Shown: positions 53,756-64,000, counted from the first letter of the stretch. The stretch: DNA of 64,000 nt from Hippopus hippopus (GCA_946811185.2 OX328096.1:66580345-66644344); one strand, 5' to 3'. The notes: generated from the sequence alone by a model not told the origin. Made by a program: numbers and translations.

Positions 53756-53761
53756 GACGTG
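53756..53761. other. Polinton target-site duplicate, right
   Basis: GACGTG, identical to 36833-36838, immediately follows the terminal CT. Confidence 0.95.
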
Positions 53762-53880
53762 TGAAGGAAAGTGCTGGTAAAAAGGAACGCCAGGAAAGCA
53801 TGGATAAACCCACTGGCCGCCGCGATATAACTGGAAAATGTTGTAAACGGCGTTTTATATGACTCAATCAATCTAGTTTT
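53762..53880 (+). mobile_element. 3' part of the SINE interrupted by the Polinton
   Basis: AACGCCAGGAAAGCATGGAT, CACTGGCCGCCGCGATATAA and GTTGTAAACGGCGTTT match the 3' half of the SINE at 33598-33913, continuing the part at 36660-36832. Confidence 0.8.
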
Positions 53881-53925
53881 AGTCGTCATCTTGCATTCAT
53901 AACATTAATTCACGTCTAACTTCAG

Positions 53926-54110
53926 ATATTTCAATTATTTGAGGGTAAAGACATTCACTGGGTATCCGGAAAGCCGCCAGTTGACGAGCCGCCGTGTGGA
54001 TACAAGGGCGAGAGATGCATTCCTCCGAAGACCTACACATTGGAAATAGTAACCGGAGTGTTGGGTGGTATATTGCTGATGGTTATGATTGTTGGAGCCA
54101 TCTTGTACAG
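53926..54110 (+). CDS. Receptor guanylate cyclase, transmembrane exon (4 of 6 seen)
   Basis: The acceptor CTAACTTCAG ends at 53925 and the donor GTATATT starts at 54111. It enters in phase 0 and leaves in phase 2 (61 codons plus two bases). The segment HWVSGKPPVDEPPCGYKGERC is the membrane-proximal Cys-bearing region. It is followed by the single transmembrane helix (LEIVTGVLGGILLMVMIVGA) and ILYR, the start of the juxtamembrane segment. It lies about 170 bp downstream of the Polinton's right end, and the acceptor and AT-rich tract appear intact. Confidence 0.93.
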
Positions 54111-54127
54111 GTATATTTGAACCGTAT

Positions 54128-54220
54128 TAACCAACCATTCTTGATTACTTTCTAAGTCTTATTCTAGATTCAGAAAGTAACACAACCTCTGATTGGCTAC
54201 ACCATTTGGTTTAGCAGTCA
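54128..54220. mobile_element. Partial family E MITE
   Basis: CTAAGTCTTATTCTAGATTC, GTAACACAACCTCTGATTGG and CTACACCATTTGGTTTAGC match one arm; the second arm is replaced by SINE tail sequence (to 54335). Confidence 0.6.
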
Positions 54221-54479
54221 GCGGCTCTAGAAAAACATTGAACTGATAATAGAAACTCCAGTAAAGGCACGGACAGGTGCACTGGCTGCTGACATATAAC
54301 TAAAATAATGTTAAAAATGGCGTTAAACATCGATTCCGTTGAGTTTATTAGCTTTTGATATACTTGTTATAAGAAAGTAAATTATCAAGAAAGTAAATTA
54401 TGACTGCGCACTGCGTTTTAGATTTCAATATTCAAACATTTTTTTCTTTTTAGATTTGACCCGAATAAGACGTATAAAT

Positions 54480-54640
54480 GCGTCATGTTCTGGGAAAAGG
54501 GTGCTTAACGGATTTCCGTGATGCATTTTAGTAAGCAAGTCATCACATTTATTATGGATCCATTACGTCATTTTTGTCTATCAACGACCAAATCATGAGC
54601 TACCGAACTAGTCCTTTTGCTATGCAAAAAATTTACGAAT
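54480..54640. mobile_element. Partial family D MITE
   Basis: TGCGTCATGTTCTGGGAAAA through ATCATGAGCTACCGAACTAG follows family D, then runs into a family B core (about 54648-54675). Confidence 0.55.
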
Positions 54641-54804
54641 ATCAAAAAGCAGTCTGATCTTGACCTATGCTGTCCACGAGAAAGCGATCAAGTGGCCATG
54701 GATAGTGAAAGCGTGTATTTAAGAAAAAAAAGCATTTGCCAGAAAGCGACTAATTTTAAAAGGCGTCAAGTTTTTAACCTACAGGTTTCCTGTAAAATAT
54801 TTTA

Positions 54805-55257
54805 GCTTGTTAACGAGCGGAAATAAGACTGTTAACACTTTATTAAATGTTCCTGACGAAAAAGATTTTTGAAACATAGCGGGAAAGAGAAAAAGACTAT
54901 GCTAGAGAGATTTTTTTTTTGCTCTCAGTTTTACCCTTTCAAGACAAAGTCCATTACTTGAGCTACGTTTAATTTAGCGTCCGCAAATGCTTTAAATATG
55001 GACGACCATAAGGTTTTGACGTCTTGTAAAGAGTTACGCCTTTCCCACACAATGCTGAGTTTCAACGACCTTCATGAAGAAATTTGAAAACATTGTGGAA
55101 AAAGGAGAAAATGCTGGTAACCAGCATTTTCTCCTTTTTCCGCAATGTTTTCCACTCTTTCAAAGATTGAAATCATCATTTTGTCCACATTCGATTTGTC
55201 GTCTGCAAATGCTTTCAATTGGACAAATCTAAAATTTTGTCGTCTGGTATAGAGTTA
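54805..55257. mobile_element. Two family A MITEs in tandem
   Basis: The first (54805-55036) has a decayed core. The second (55033-55257) has an intact core, AGAAAATGCTGGTAACCAGC followed by its inverse, and ends GTCTGGTATAGAGTTAA. They share the junction GAGTTA. Confidence 0.7.
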
Positions 55258-55479
55258 ATACTACCGCATTGGCGATAATCTAACGTACACCATTTCCACA
55301 CATTCGTTAGCAAGATTTTTTTTCCATCTTGTTATCGATTTTTAACGTCATTTTAGAAAGACAAATTGTTACAATTACATTACAGGAAAGAACCTCAAAC
55401 CTTTCTGTCTTTTCCTTTTCCCCTCTCCTTTTCATTCTGAGTAAAGTATTTAACGAGGCGTGATCGAGCCTATATACAA

Positions 55480-56012
55480 TAAACAAAACTTATAACTCCC
55501 CGTAGACCTGTTTCTTGTGCATCACTGTCCACAAAAGATATGTTTCATTTGGTTTGATTTTTTTACAGAATAATTGATCAGTGTAAAAACATACCTCAGT
55601 CTTAGTCTGACAAACTTGATTGACTTACTCTCGTTAAAGGAGCTTATTTAGTATCCATTCACTCAACATTAAAAATTGAAAAATCAAAATCTTGAAAACT
55701 TTATACTCGTTTATATCTTTGTGCAGGGAATAGTTTTCGTGTTTTTTTTTTTTAAATTGCTTACAAATTTTTAACCTTTTTTGGCTTAAAGACACTACGT
55801 ATGCTCACCACGTGTGTTTTCCCTCATTTTAAAAGGTCATGCCTTCTCTTGGCAGAATCGAGAATCTTCTCATTACAGTAGTGAATACCATGGCCAATGT
55901 CAAGACATATGTTACATCTTGTATCCATTTGCCTGTCTATTACTTGTTTAACTTTGCAGGAGAAACAAAAGTAGCGGTTTATAAGTTTTGCTGCGTATAC
56001 CTACCTTACTTA
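55480..56012. repeat. Second copy of the dispersed repeat at 5505-6790
   Basis: The same ordered blocks as at 5505-6790, without the hairpin-bearing segment. This copy is intronic in the guanylate cyclase gene. Confidence 0.65.
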
Positions 56013-56089
56013 TATACGAAATAAGAAGGGAGGTGATAAATTTTTAATCACTCCTTATCGTGGTATCCTTCAAGGATTTATAGATATGA

Positions 56090-56275
56090 GTCATGCTCTG
56101 TGAAAAGGTTGCTTAGTGCATCTGTAAAAAGTATTGACCCAGGTCAGCCTGCGCGGACTGCGCAGGCTGACCTGGGTCCAAACTTTTTGCCATTGGTCAA
56201 CCATGACGGTTGCAAGGTTGCACAGATTACGACGGATAGAAAATGCATTTCTTTCTCTGGAGGCTATCCAAGACA
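56090..56275. mobile_element. Family D half-element joined to another dispersed repeat
   Basis: GAGTCATGCTCTGTGAAAAG through the core CCAGGTCAGCCTGCGCGGAC is family D. From about 56205 the sequence switches to a block (CATGACGGTTGCAAGGTTGC) that also occurs inverted near 360-410 and 21500-21550. Confidence 0.6.
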
Positions 56276-56805
56276 TCAGTGAGGTTGCTTCCGGTTTTAA
56301 GTCAAAGAAAAATCCCTTGAGCTTCTTTATCCCATACACCTTATATCGATTTTTTAATCTATGTTTACACAGCTTACTAGATTCTGCACACTATCAAGTT
56401 TTAACAGCATTTTTTCACTTTCTTGCTGTAAAGATATACCTTTAAGATTCTATAATTTACTATCAGTTGATGTATACGAACGCTAATCTTTGTCAAATCT
56501 TGTAAGTCTAGTCCAAAATTTTGTCGTTTTTTAACGAGTTGACTAAACATTTATTCATGATACAGGTCTAAATTCTACAAACGATAATTTCTAAGTCGTC
56601 TACTACATTTTTTGTCAAGAACTAATGACTACCCCAATGAATCTCAAACGAACAGGATATTATGATGGCTGATTAAGGCTCTAAGGCAAATTAATTTGTT
56701 CCTAGTTATTTTTATGGATGCATCTAGGCCAAACAGTATGTTCCCCACCCAATCCAATTATAGTTGTAAGAACCAGGTTGTGTGAATTCTTCTCCACGGG
56801 TTCCT

Positions 56806-57021
56806 TAAACCTTAGACTGCATGCTAAGCGCGACTCGCTGACCGATTGCGGACTGTGTAGATCAAGATCAGACTGCACAGAACGTGCAGTCTGATCTTAG
56901 ATTTACACTGTCCGATAAGGAAATATTTTTCTCCAAAAAATAATTTTGAAATAGCATCATTCGGGTTTTTACTATCGGCTTGAAAGTTTCATTTAATCTT
57001 TTTAGCAGGAAAAGAGTTAAC
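56806..57021. mobile_element. Family B MITE, near complete
   Basis: CCTTAGACTGCATGCTAAGC, the core AGATCAGACTGCACAGAACG with its inverse, and TTTTAGCAGGAAAAGAGTTAA. Confidence 0.75.
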
Positions 57022-57465
57022 AATTTAGTCCTCGAAAATCTGTTATAACTAGCTTAGACTGCAGAGGCACTTGTTTTTTGTCGACAAACTTCTACAACAT
57101 AATGAATGAAACTTATACATTAGATTACAGAAAGCGAGGTTTGTCCAAAACAACTGCCTGTGCTTTTCTCTTACTCTGTTGCAATCAATTGCTCTAGTGT
57201 TTATTTTACAAGTTTTGTATCAATATAGTGCGGGACCCGGCTTTAGTTGCTTTCGCAGATAGTATATCAAGATCGGACTGCAGAAAACGTGCAGTCTGAT
57301 ATGTACATATATAAAAAAAATATATATGCGTACGTATATAAAAAAAAAAAACAAATCTTTTTGAATGGACTGTATTTTCAACCGTTGAAAGAAGTCGAGT
57401 TTATATACTGGCCGCTGAAAGAGTCAATCATTAGGTCAAGGAGAGACTCTTCTCTCCAGAGTCCG

Positions 57466-57662
57466 TCTTCACCAAACATTCTTAAGAACATTCTTACTCT
57501 TATTATCAAAGATTTCCTAAAAGAATTTAAAGTAATACACCTTCTGAGTGGCTAAACCAAACGGTTTAGCCAATCAGAAGTTATGTCACTTTCAAGTTCA
57601 GAAAATTGTGGAGATTACGACTAAGAATGTTTCAGTAATGGTTGGTGAATTTCATACGGGCC
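57466..57662. mobile_element. Family E MITE
   Basis: The centre CTGAGTGGCTAAACCAAACG followed by its inverse, with outer ACCAAACATTCTTAAGAACA / ATGGTTGGTGAA blocks. Confidence 0.75.
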
Positions 57663-57724
57663 CTGATAACATATTGAAACAATGATAAGTTCCATGGCAT
57701 TAACCCTTAGAGCGCCGAATAAAA

Positions 57725-58442
57725 CTAACAGACATTTTTATTCTACAATTTAGACCCGAATAAATGCAATTATACTCGTAAAGTTTGCTTTTATACAGAA
57801 TATTCCAAAAAAGTGGACAGTGTGGATCAAAGATGGGACTGCACATTATGTGCTGTCCGATCTTGATCTACACTCGCCGCAGAGACAACTATAGAGTGGA
57901 AGATGCTTTATGGTTTCAGTCCAAAATGTAGGCTCCAATAAGCGCAATCTAAAGTTTGCTTATATCAGAATAACGTTATTGCTGCAAAGGGGACGATGTA
58001 GATCATAAATCAAACATCACGTTGTGTGCAGTCTGATCTTGATCTGTTCTGACCGCAAAGGCAACTATAGTTGTGAAATAAGCATTAACGGTTTCTGTCT
58101 TTAAATTAAATTCCAATAAGTGGGATCTAAAGGTAGCTTATGTCCAGAACATACAGCAAAGCGAACAGTGTAGATCAAAGATCAGACTGCACGTTTATGC
58201 AGTCTGATCTTGATCTACACTGGTCGCTAAGGGAACGATAGTTGTGAAAGGCGCTTTACGGGTTTCAGTTTAAGAATTGGACTCCCAATAAGCGCAATCT
58301 AAAGGTACCTGATGTCCAGAACACTTCAGCAAAGCAGACAGAGTAGATCAAAAATCAGACTGCACGTTTTGTGCAGTCTGATCTTTGATCTACACTGGTC
58401 GCAAAGGCAACTATTATTGTGAAAGACACTTTAAGGGTTTAA
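57725..58442. repeat. Four-unit tandem array derived from family B cores
   Basis: Units of about 170-175 bp repeat at about 57821, 57995, 58165 and 58340. Each has an AGATCAAAGATCAGACTGCACG-type palindrome and a shared spacer (CAATAAGCGCAATCTAAAGG-like). The array ends about 50 bp before the acceptor of the exon at 58495. Confidence 0.8.
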
Positions 58443-58494
58443 CGCGAGCTTACATAAATAGTGTGACAAATAGCTTTTTTTAAATTCTTTTCAG

Positions 58495-58609
58495 AATATG
58501 GCGCTACGAGCAAGAGATAGCTGGGTTATTGTGGCGAATATCACCAGAAAGTCTCAAGTTATCTGACGCTTTCTCCAGTTCAGAGCGGCGGGCTAGCTTT
58601 AGCAGCCGG
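58495..58609 (+). CDS. Receptor guanylate cyclase, juxtamembrane exon (5 of 6 seen)
   Basis: Acceptor CTTTTCAG ends at 58494 and donor GTAAGTG starts at 58610. Enters with one base completing an Arg codon and leaves in phase 0. It encodes IWRYEQEIAGLLWRISPESL followed by a Ser/Arg-rich segment, matching the region just inside the membrane of natriuretic peptide receptors, ahead of the kinase-homology domain. The Ser-rich part (FSSSERRASFSSR) corresponds to the regulatory phosphosite region in vertebrate homologues; that equivalence is inference. Confidence 0.92.
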
Positions 58610-58649
58610 GTAAGTGTTTCAGCGATTTCTAGTTGTGGAAAAGAAGCAA

Positions 58650-58905
58650 TGAAGCCACGCTCTGTCAAAGGGGGCTCTGTGATGCAAGATACCAAGCTAG
58701 CCACCATATTAATTAGGGATCTATAAAATCCATTTTGTAGAACAACCGACTTGACATGGAGGTAGTACAGTCCTTGGACATGCAGAAAATTTACAAATAG
58801 CAAAAAGGTAGGGACCCATGTCAGCCTGCGCGGACTGCGCAGACTGACATGGTTCGCTAGTTTTTGCAGATGCATTAAGCCTTGTTTTCACAGGGTATGC
58901 CTCAA
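58650..58905. mobile_element. Family D MITE
   Basis: GAAGCCACGCTCTGTCAAAG...CACAGGGTATGCCTCA with the core CCATGTCAGCCTGCGCGGAC. Confidence 0.7.
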
Positions 58906-59099
58906 TTATATGTAAAGCAATGACCCTTTAGAACACGGTGGTATCGTACAAAATTGGATAAGAATATAATATCTTAAGAAGATCCTGTTATGCTTACGAA
59001 AAACTTAAATGCACAATTTCGATTAGATGACTATATATAGGTTGACAATACTGAACGCTAGATAGAGGCTGTCAACAGATCGACACGTGGAGCGGAGCT

Positions 59100-59305
59100 G
59101 ATTTAATTTGACCAGACGATAAATTGCTACACTTGTGCAAACTGAAAGCATTTACAGACGACCAATTACATTAATTAGATGTTACTCAAACCATTAAAAG
59201 TCTTTCAAGGGGTAGAAATCATTATGGGAAAAGGAGAAAATGTTGCACCAGCATTTTCTCCTTTACCCACAGTGCCTTCAAAAGCTTTCTTTCTCATAAT
59301 CACTA
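59100..59305. mobile_element. Family A MITE
   Basis: TTTGACCAGACGATAAATTG at one end; the core GGAGAAAATGTTGCACCAGC is partly shortened. Confidence 0.65.
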
Positions 59306-59312
59306 AATGATT

Positions 59313-59545
59313 GATTGATTGATTGTATTGTGTTTTACGCCACTTTCAACATTATCTCATACATATCGCAGCGGCCATTGCACCTATCTATGCTTTCCTA
59401 GGGTTTCTTCTGCCAGTACTCTGCACAAAATTTTTTCAAAGCCACTGGCTGCTTTCCCGCATAACCATCGTCGATACAATCGCAAGCGGTGAGAGAGGAA
59501 TTAATCCATCGAATCCCTGTTCTCAAGTCCTGCTACTGACTGAGC
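59313..59545 (-). mobile_element. tRNA-derived SINE, reverse orientation
   Basis: Minus-strand match to 33598-33913: degenerate tRNA-like head near 59530 (GAGCTACCGGCGC inverse), body GCCACTGGCTGCTTTCCCGC inverse and tail near 59320. Confidence 0.7.
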
Positions 59546-59568
59546 TACCGGCGCTCGGCTCATGTTCA

Positions 59569-59796
59569 TTAACCCTTTACCAAACAATCCCTGGTTTTTA
59601 CGAACCTGGGAAAGAAGGCTTTTGAAAACATTTAGGGAAAAGGAGAAAATGCTGGTAACCAGCATTTTCTCCTTTTCCCACAATGTTTTCTACGCTATCA
59701 GAGACCTAAAGGTCATTTGTAACCATTCTGAATTTGTCGTCTGTGGATGCTCTCAGTTTAGAAGAGTCTAAAATTCGTTGTTTGGGAAAGGGTTAA
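59569..59796. mobile_element. Family A MITE, reference copy
   Basis: TTAACCCTTTACCAAACAATCC at one end and GGAAAGGGTTAA at the other, giving CCCTTT...AAAGGG ends and TTAA flanks. The core AGAAAATGCTGGTAACCAGC plus its inverse is intact. Confidence 0.85.
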
Positions 59797-60152
59797 AACA
59801 CGGACTGTTAGGCACAGATTTAGATGAAATAGGGTTCTTGTTAACATTTCTAAATTGATTATGATGATTTTCGATGCAATAATATTACAGTTGTAAACTC
59901 GTCTAAGAATTTAGAAAGACTTTACAATCAGCATCACCTGGATGACTTGCTCGTACACTGACTGACTAATCTCATTAACCCTTACCAATATTTAGATTTA
60001 ACAACCAAAATAGGCTATTGAAAACATTATTGTAGCCAGCATTTCTCCCTGTACCAAAATGTTTTCTGTCCTTTCCAAAACAAATCATCCCAGTATATGA
60101 ACTCCGTACTTTATTTTCTTGAAAAGCTTTCAGAGTGGATAGGTCCTAACTC

Positions 60153-60357
60153 TTAACCTGCTATGTAAGTGAAATAAAACTTTCAACCCGATAGTAAAAA
60201 CCTAAATTTTGCTATTTCAGAGGTCTTTTTGGAAGAAAAACATCTCCTTATCGGACAGTGCAGAACCAAGATCAGACTGCACAGGACGTGCAGTCTGATC
60301 TTAATCTACACTGTCCGCAAAAGGTTCTTGAGTCGCGCTCAGCAGCCTGGTGGTTAA
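60153..60357. mobile_element. Family B MITE
   Basis: TTAACCTGCTATGTAAGTGA...CAGCAGCCTGGTGGTTAA with the core AGATCAGACTGCACAGGACG and inverse. Confidence 0.8.
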
Positions 60358-60401
60358 ACTATGTCGCCTGGTAAAGTGTTAAAAAGGCATGCCAATGAAT
60401 T

Positions 60402-61320
60402 GTCTAATGTTAATACTCACTGTTTGTAGATGACATTGTCTAATGTCTGATTGTCTAATTGTCTAAACTGTAAATACTCACTGTTTGTGGATGACATTGT
60501 CTAATGTCTGATTGTCTAAACTGTAAATACTCACTGTTTGTGGATGACATTGTCTAATGTCTGATTGTCTAATTGTCTAAACTGTAAATATTCGCTGTTT
60601 GTGGATGACATTGTCTAATGTCTGATTGTCTAAACTGTAAATACTCACTGTTTGTAGATGACATTGTCTAATGTCTGATTGTCTAAACTGTAAATACTCA
60701 CTGTTTGTAGCTGACATTGTCTAATGTCTGATTGTCTAAAATGTAACTACTCACTGTTTGTAGCTGACATTGTCAAATGTCTGATTGTCTAAACTGTAAC
60801 TACTCACGTTTTGTAGATGACATTGTCTAATTTCTGATTGGCTAAACTGTAAATACTCACTGTTTGTAGCTGACATTGTCTAATGTCTGATTGTCTAAAA
60901 TGTAAATACTCACTGTTTGTAGATGATTTTGTCTAATGTCTGATTGTCTAATTGTCCAATTGTCTAAAATGTAAATACTCAATGTTTGTGGATGACATTG
61001 TCTAATGTCTGATTGTCTGAAATGTAAATACTCACTCTTTGTAGATGACATTGTCTAATGTCTGATTGTCTAATTGTCCAATTGTCTGAAATGTAAATAC
61101 TCACTATATGTAGACGACATTGTCTAATGTCTGATTTTCTTACTGTCTAATTGTCTAAAATGTAAATATTCACTTTTTGTAGATGACATTGTCTGATATG
61201 TAATTATCTAATTGTCTCATGTAAATATTCACTGTTTGTAGATGACATTGTCTAAATTTTAACTGTTTAATTGTCTAATTGTCTAATGTAAATATTCACT
61301 GTTTGTAGATGACATTGTCA
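60402..61320. repeat. Minisatellite, about 16 units, adjoining an exon
   Basis: Units of about 50-65 bp contain GATGACATTGTCTAATGTCT, GATTGTCTAA and GTAAATACTCACTGTTTGT. Later units degrade and vary in the number of TTGTCTAA sub-repeats. The array ends as GATGACATTGTCA, immediately followed by CAG and the exon at 61324, so the 3' splice site lies at the array edge. Confidence 0.93.
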
Positions 61321-61323
61321 CAG

Positions 61324-61461
61324 CTATCCGTCGACTCACGAATGTCCTTCACTCAAGTGTACGCCAAGACGGGTGTCTACAAAGGTCAAATAGTTGCCCT
61401 CAAAGTGTATGAACAGAAACCGCTTTGTATCAGCTGGAAAATGAAGAAAGAAATGAAAGTG
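61324..61461 (+). CDS. Receptor guanylate cyclase, start of kinase-homology domain (6 of 6 seen)
   Basis: Acceptor GTCACAG ends at 61323 and donor GTGAGAT starts at 61462; phase 0 in and out (46 codons). It encodes MSFTQVYAKTGVYKGQIVAL followed by KVYEQKPLCISWKMKKEMK, matching the first strands of the kinase-homology domain. The Lys in VALK corresponds to the kinase ATP-lysine. The remaining kinase-homology, dimerisation and cyclase exons are not seen before the end of the window. Confidence 0.9.
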
Positions 61462-61529
61462 GTGAGATAATATTTTTTCTTTAATATTGAATACTACATA
61501 CGGAATTTTAGGGTGTGGTAACTTGCTTG

Positions 61530-61930
61530 TATTTGCTTCGAGCTGCATGGGAAAATTTGATATCTCGCAAGACCGAAGGCCGGGACTATTTCCTAGTCCG
61601 TAGAGGGGGTGTGTTTATAAATGACTGGTGCATATGTTATATTCTAGCTAACCATAGCTGGATGAGTCGTATAAGGTTGCGTTGTGTTGAATAAACGTGT
61701 ATTATATTTTTACATTGGCTGCATCGATTGTCATTTTGAAAAGTAGTTCAATTCTGTTCCAAAAGAGCCTTAATTATAACGGTATATATTTGAAAAAAGC
61801 CACCTATCAGAAGTTAATGCCGAAGGTCAAGCCAGATTTTTAAATTTTCCTACACAGCAAGAGGCAACTAAAAGAACCAGGAAAGTAACCACGATATAAT
61901 GTTCCTTTTATTATTTACCTGCAACTAAGT
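61530..61930. repeat. Partial third copy of the 27.6/28.2 kb repeat
   Basis: Shares GGGAAAATTTGATATCTCGC, AGACCGAAGGC and CCAGGAAAGTAACCACGATA, with an insertion between. Confidence 0.55.
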
Positions 61931-62934
61931 TTTAACAACAAAATAATGCGGATATTAACGATGTTTTTCAAAACACGACAAGAAATTATCATAACTGTAT
62001 AGATCTACTGCTATACGAGATGGCAAAATAGCAAAAGTACATTGCGGAAATTCCTCGCTATCATAATGGAGATATACTGTTACTAATCGCCGACGAAATT
62101 AAAATATTAGGAGGCAATGCTTATTTTGTCACAGACAGTTTTTGGTCTGTAGTTAACTTATAATCAAGAACACAGCTGGCGATGCCGGTCACGTTAGAAT
62201 TTGTTTTACCAGTATTTCACACACAACATACCTGTCAAGCCACAGGCTATTTTCCATGTAAACATCGCCGAGGCAATGCATAGCCGTGAGAGAGGCATGC
62301 AATCTCTTACACTGACTATCATTAATCTTCAGAAACAATTTGGTCGAGTTGCGAATCAAACCTGCAGCCCTGGTTTTGAAAGCCCGAACTTTACCGGCTT
62401 AGCTCCTGGGCACGGCCTAACTCTATCAAGATTTCCTAATTAATTTTCCAATGTGCCAAAGTTGACTCAATCAGAATATACGACTCAAACAAAGAAATTT
62501 AAATCTTTTTTAGCCAAAATATTTATAGGAATATCACTGAACTGTACGTCGACGATCGGACCATACAGATGCATGCAGCTGACATTGATCTATATACACA
62601 GACAGTAAAAACGTCAGAATTTGTCCTCGGCATTCCATGGAGTACTGTAGCTTTGTTGTAACGCAATGTCACTGAATCAACAGATTAAATCTCCGATCTT
62701 TCGGTAGATCTAACGTTTTCCAAGCTTTGATAAAAGTCATTTCAACATTCCTTTGTCTAAGCTCTAAAGTTTGTACGCTCGGAAAGCAGTCAGAAACTTT
62801 GAAAAAGCTTTGGTGCAGAAATGATAATAATTTGAAACTCTAGAAACGTATAGCTAAACTATTATTGAAATAATTATAATTAAAATAAATGCCAAGCAAA
62901 GGGAAGATCTTCAGAAATTTATCGTCTTTGTATT

Positions 62935-63163
62935 GACTCTTTACCAGACGACAAAGTCTTAGCCTTGTCCAAATTGAAAGCAAATGAAGACGACAAATTA
63001 GATGTTTCTCAAACCATGAAATTTGTCTTTCATAGGGTAGAAAATATTGTGGGCAATGGACAAAATACTAGTTACCACCATTTTCTCCTCTTTCCACAAT
63101 ATTTTCAAAAGCTTTTTTGTCTCAGGGTCGTTAAGAGTCGGCATTCTGTGGTAAAGGAATAAC
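62935..63163. mobile_element. Family A MITE
   Basis: TGACTCTTTACCAGACGACA...GTGGTAAAGGAATAA with the core CAAAATACTAGTTACCACCA partly decayed. Confidence 0.7.
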
Positions 63164-63592
63164 TGAAAACTGAATTAATTTCTTGCGGCTAATTTTATAT
63201 CATGAATAGAAAGCGAGAATTTAATGCTCAGTATTTTTTTTTTTTTTCAGAAATACAATCTTTTGAATCGAAAGTTTCATATTCAATAGTTTCACGATTA
63301 CTATTGTTCTATGACATATAGTTGTCTTGACAATACTATTAATAAGAAATGTTTTATTCATTGCATAAAAATTGAATTAGTTCTTGCAACACGCCAATAT
63401 GATAAGGCTTTACTTTTGATATAAAGGACAGCTTTTGCGACCAGTGTAGATCGAGATCAGACAGTTTGAAACTTGCAGTACAGAATAGAATCTAAATCTT
63501 TTTCAAAAGATAGTCGTCACGGAATTAACGTTAAAAGACATCAACAGCTTATAAAAGATTGGTTTTCAAAACTAATCCGAGCTTCAGGTGTT

Positions 63593-63803
63593 AACCCTTA
63601 GTTTGCGAAGAGCGACTCACTAACCTTTTGCGGACAGCGTAGATCAAGATCAGACTGCACAGAACGTGCAGTCTGATCTTGGATCTACACTGTCCGTTAA
63701 GGAGATATCTTTTTTCCAAAAATACTTTCGAAATAGGACAACTCTGGTTCTTTACTGTCGACTTGAAAGGTTCATTTCTTTTATTTAGCAGAATAAAGAT
63801 TAA
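63593..63803. mobile_element. Family B MITE, complete
   Basis: TTAACCCTTAGTTTGCGAAG...TTAGCAGAATAAAGATTAA; the core AGATCAGACTGCACAGAACG with its inverse is perfect. Confidence 0.8.
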
Positions 63804-64000
63804 CGTGTCGCCTGCAAATGGTTTCTATACAGACGAGTCTGAAATTTTGTCGTCTGATAAAGATTTAAGGATAGGGTACCCTAATGGGATTCGTGTAACA
63901 TTGCTTTTCATCGCCAAAACCATACGGATTCGGCTAAGACTCGGGGTAATCTGTAATCGATGCGGGGAACCAGCGTCTATCTGCCGATTGATTACGGATT

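Noticed and set aside
54445..54480. Candidate exon after TTTCTTTTTAG at 54445
   Set aside because: The phase-2 continuation gives no conserved product, and the exon at 58495 continues the protein directly with good homology.
60402..61320. CRISPR-like array
   Set aside because: Units are contiguous and degenerate without unique spacers, and the genome is eukaryotic. It is a minisatellite.

Overview
The window is metazoan genomic DNA, most likely from a bivalve mollusc. It has intron-rich architecture with GT/AG splice sites, very dense short non-autonomous transposons with palindromic cores, tRNA-derived SINE copies and mariner-type relics. The species is not determinable from the sequence; bivalve is an inference from the style of the repeats and the Polinton.

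Host gene. Six exons on the + strand (19679-19851, 24555-24690, 29167-29342, 53926-54110, 58495-58609, 61324-61461) join in compatible phases. They encode the middle of a natriuretic-peptide-receptor-like receptor guanylate cyclase: the C-terminal half of the extracellular ligand-binding domain, the membrane-proximal Cys loop, the single transmembrane helix and the start of the kinase-homology domain. The N-terminal exons and the rest of the kinase-homology and cyclase domains are not seen and probably lie outside the window.

Polinton. The 24.6 kb intron between the third and fourth exons holds a 16.9 kb Maverick/Polinton (36839-53755). It has about 450-570 bp terminal inverted repeats, AG...CT termini and a perfect 6 bp target duplication GACGTG. 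It landed inside an older tRNA-derived SINE. Its gene complement is virus-like (adintovirus-like): retroviral-type integrase with chromodomain, adenain-like protease, FtsK/A32-type packaging ATPase, double-jelly-roll major capsid candidate, minor capsid candidate, two small virion-protein candidates, protein-primed family B DNA polymerase, a zinc-ribbon/phospholipase A2 protein, a phage-tail-fibre-like protein, a dUTPase-fold-like protein, a SAP+NUMOD-like DNA-binding protein and several orphans. Layout: one orphan at the left end (+), a leftward block (fibre, protease, integrase, PLA2), a 37 bp divergent promoter gap, a long rightward block (ATPase to polymerase and an orphan), and a leftward orphan at the right end. 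At least four genes carry single lesions (polymerase, fibre, virion-protein and membrane-protein genes). The protease lacks an ATG and the left orphan may be frameshifted. The element therefore looks structurally recent but no longer autonomous.

Repeat landscape. Five short palindromic families fill the introns and upstream DNA. Two of them (called A and B here) end in CCC...GGG flanked by TTAA, as piggyBac-type elements do. Nested insertions (D in B, C in D, SINE in D, Polinton in SINE) give a relative chronology. Other structures are an internally deleted mariner (2903-4127), a TA-flanked non-autonomous element (31818-32763), about 1 kb and 0.3 kb inverted duplications, a 131 bp near-perfect hairpin, a four-unit array at 57.7-58.4 kb and a minisatellite (60402-61320) that runs directly into the 3' splice site of the last exon. 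No CRISPR, rRNA or convincing functional tRNA gene was seen.
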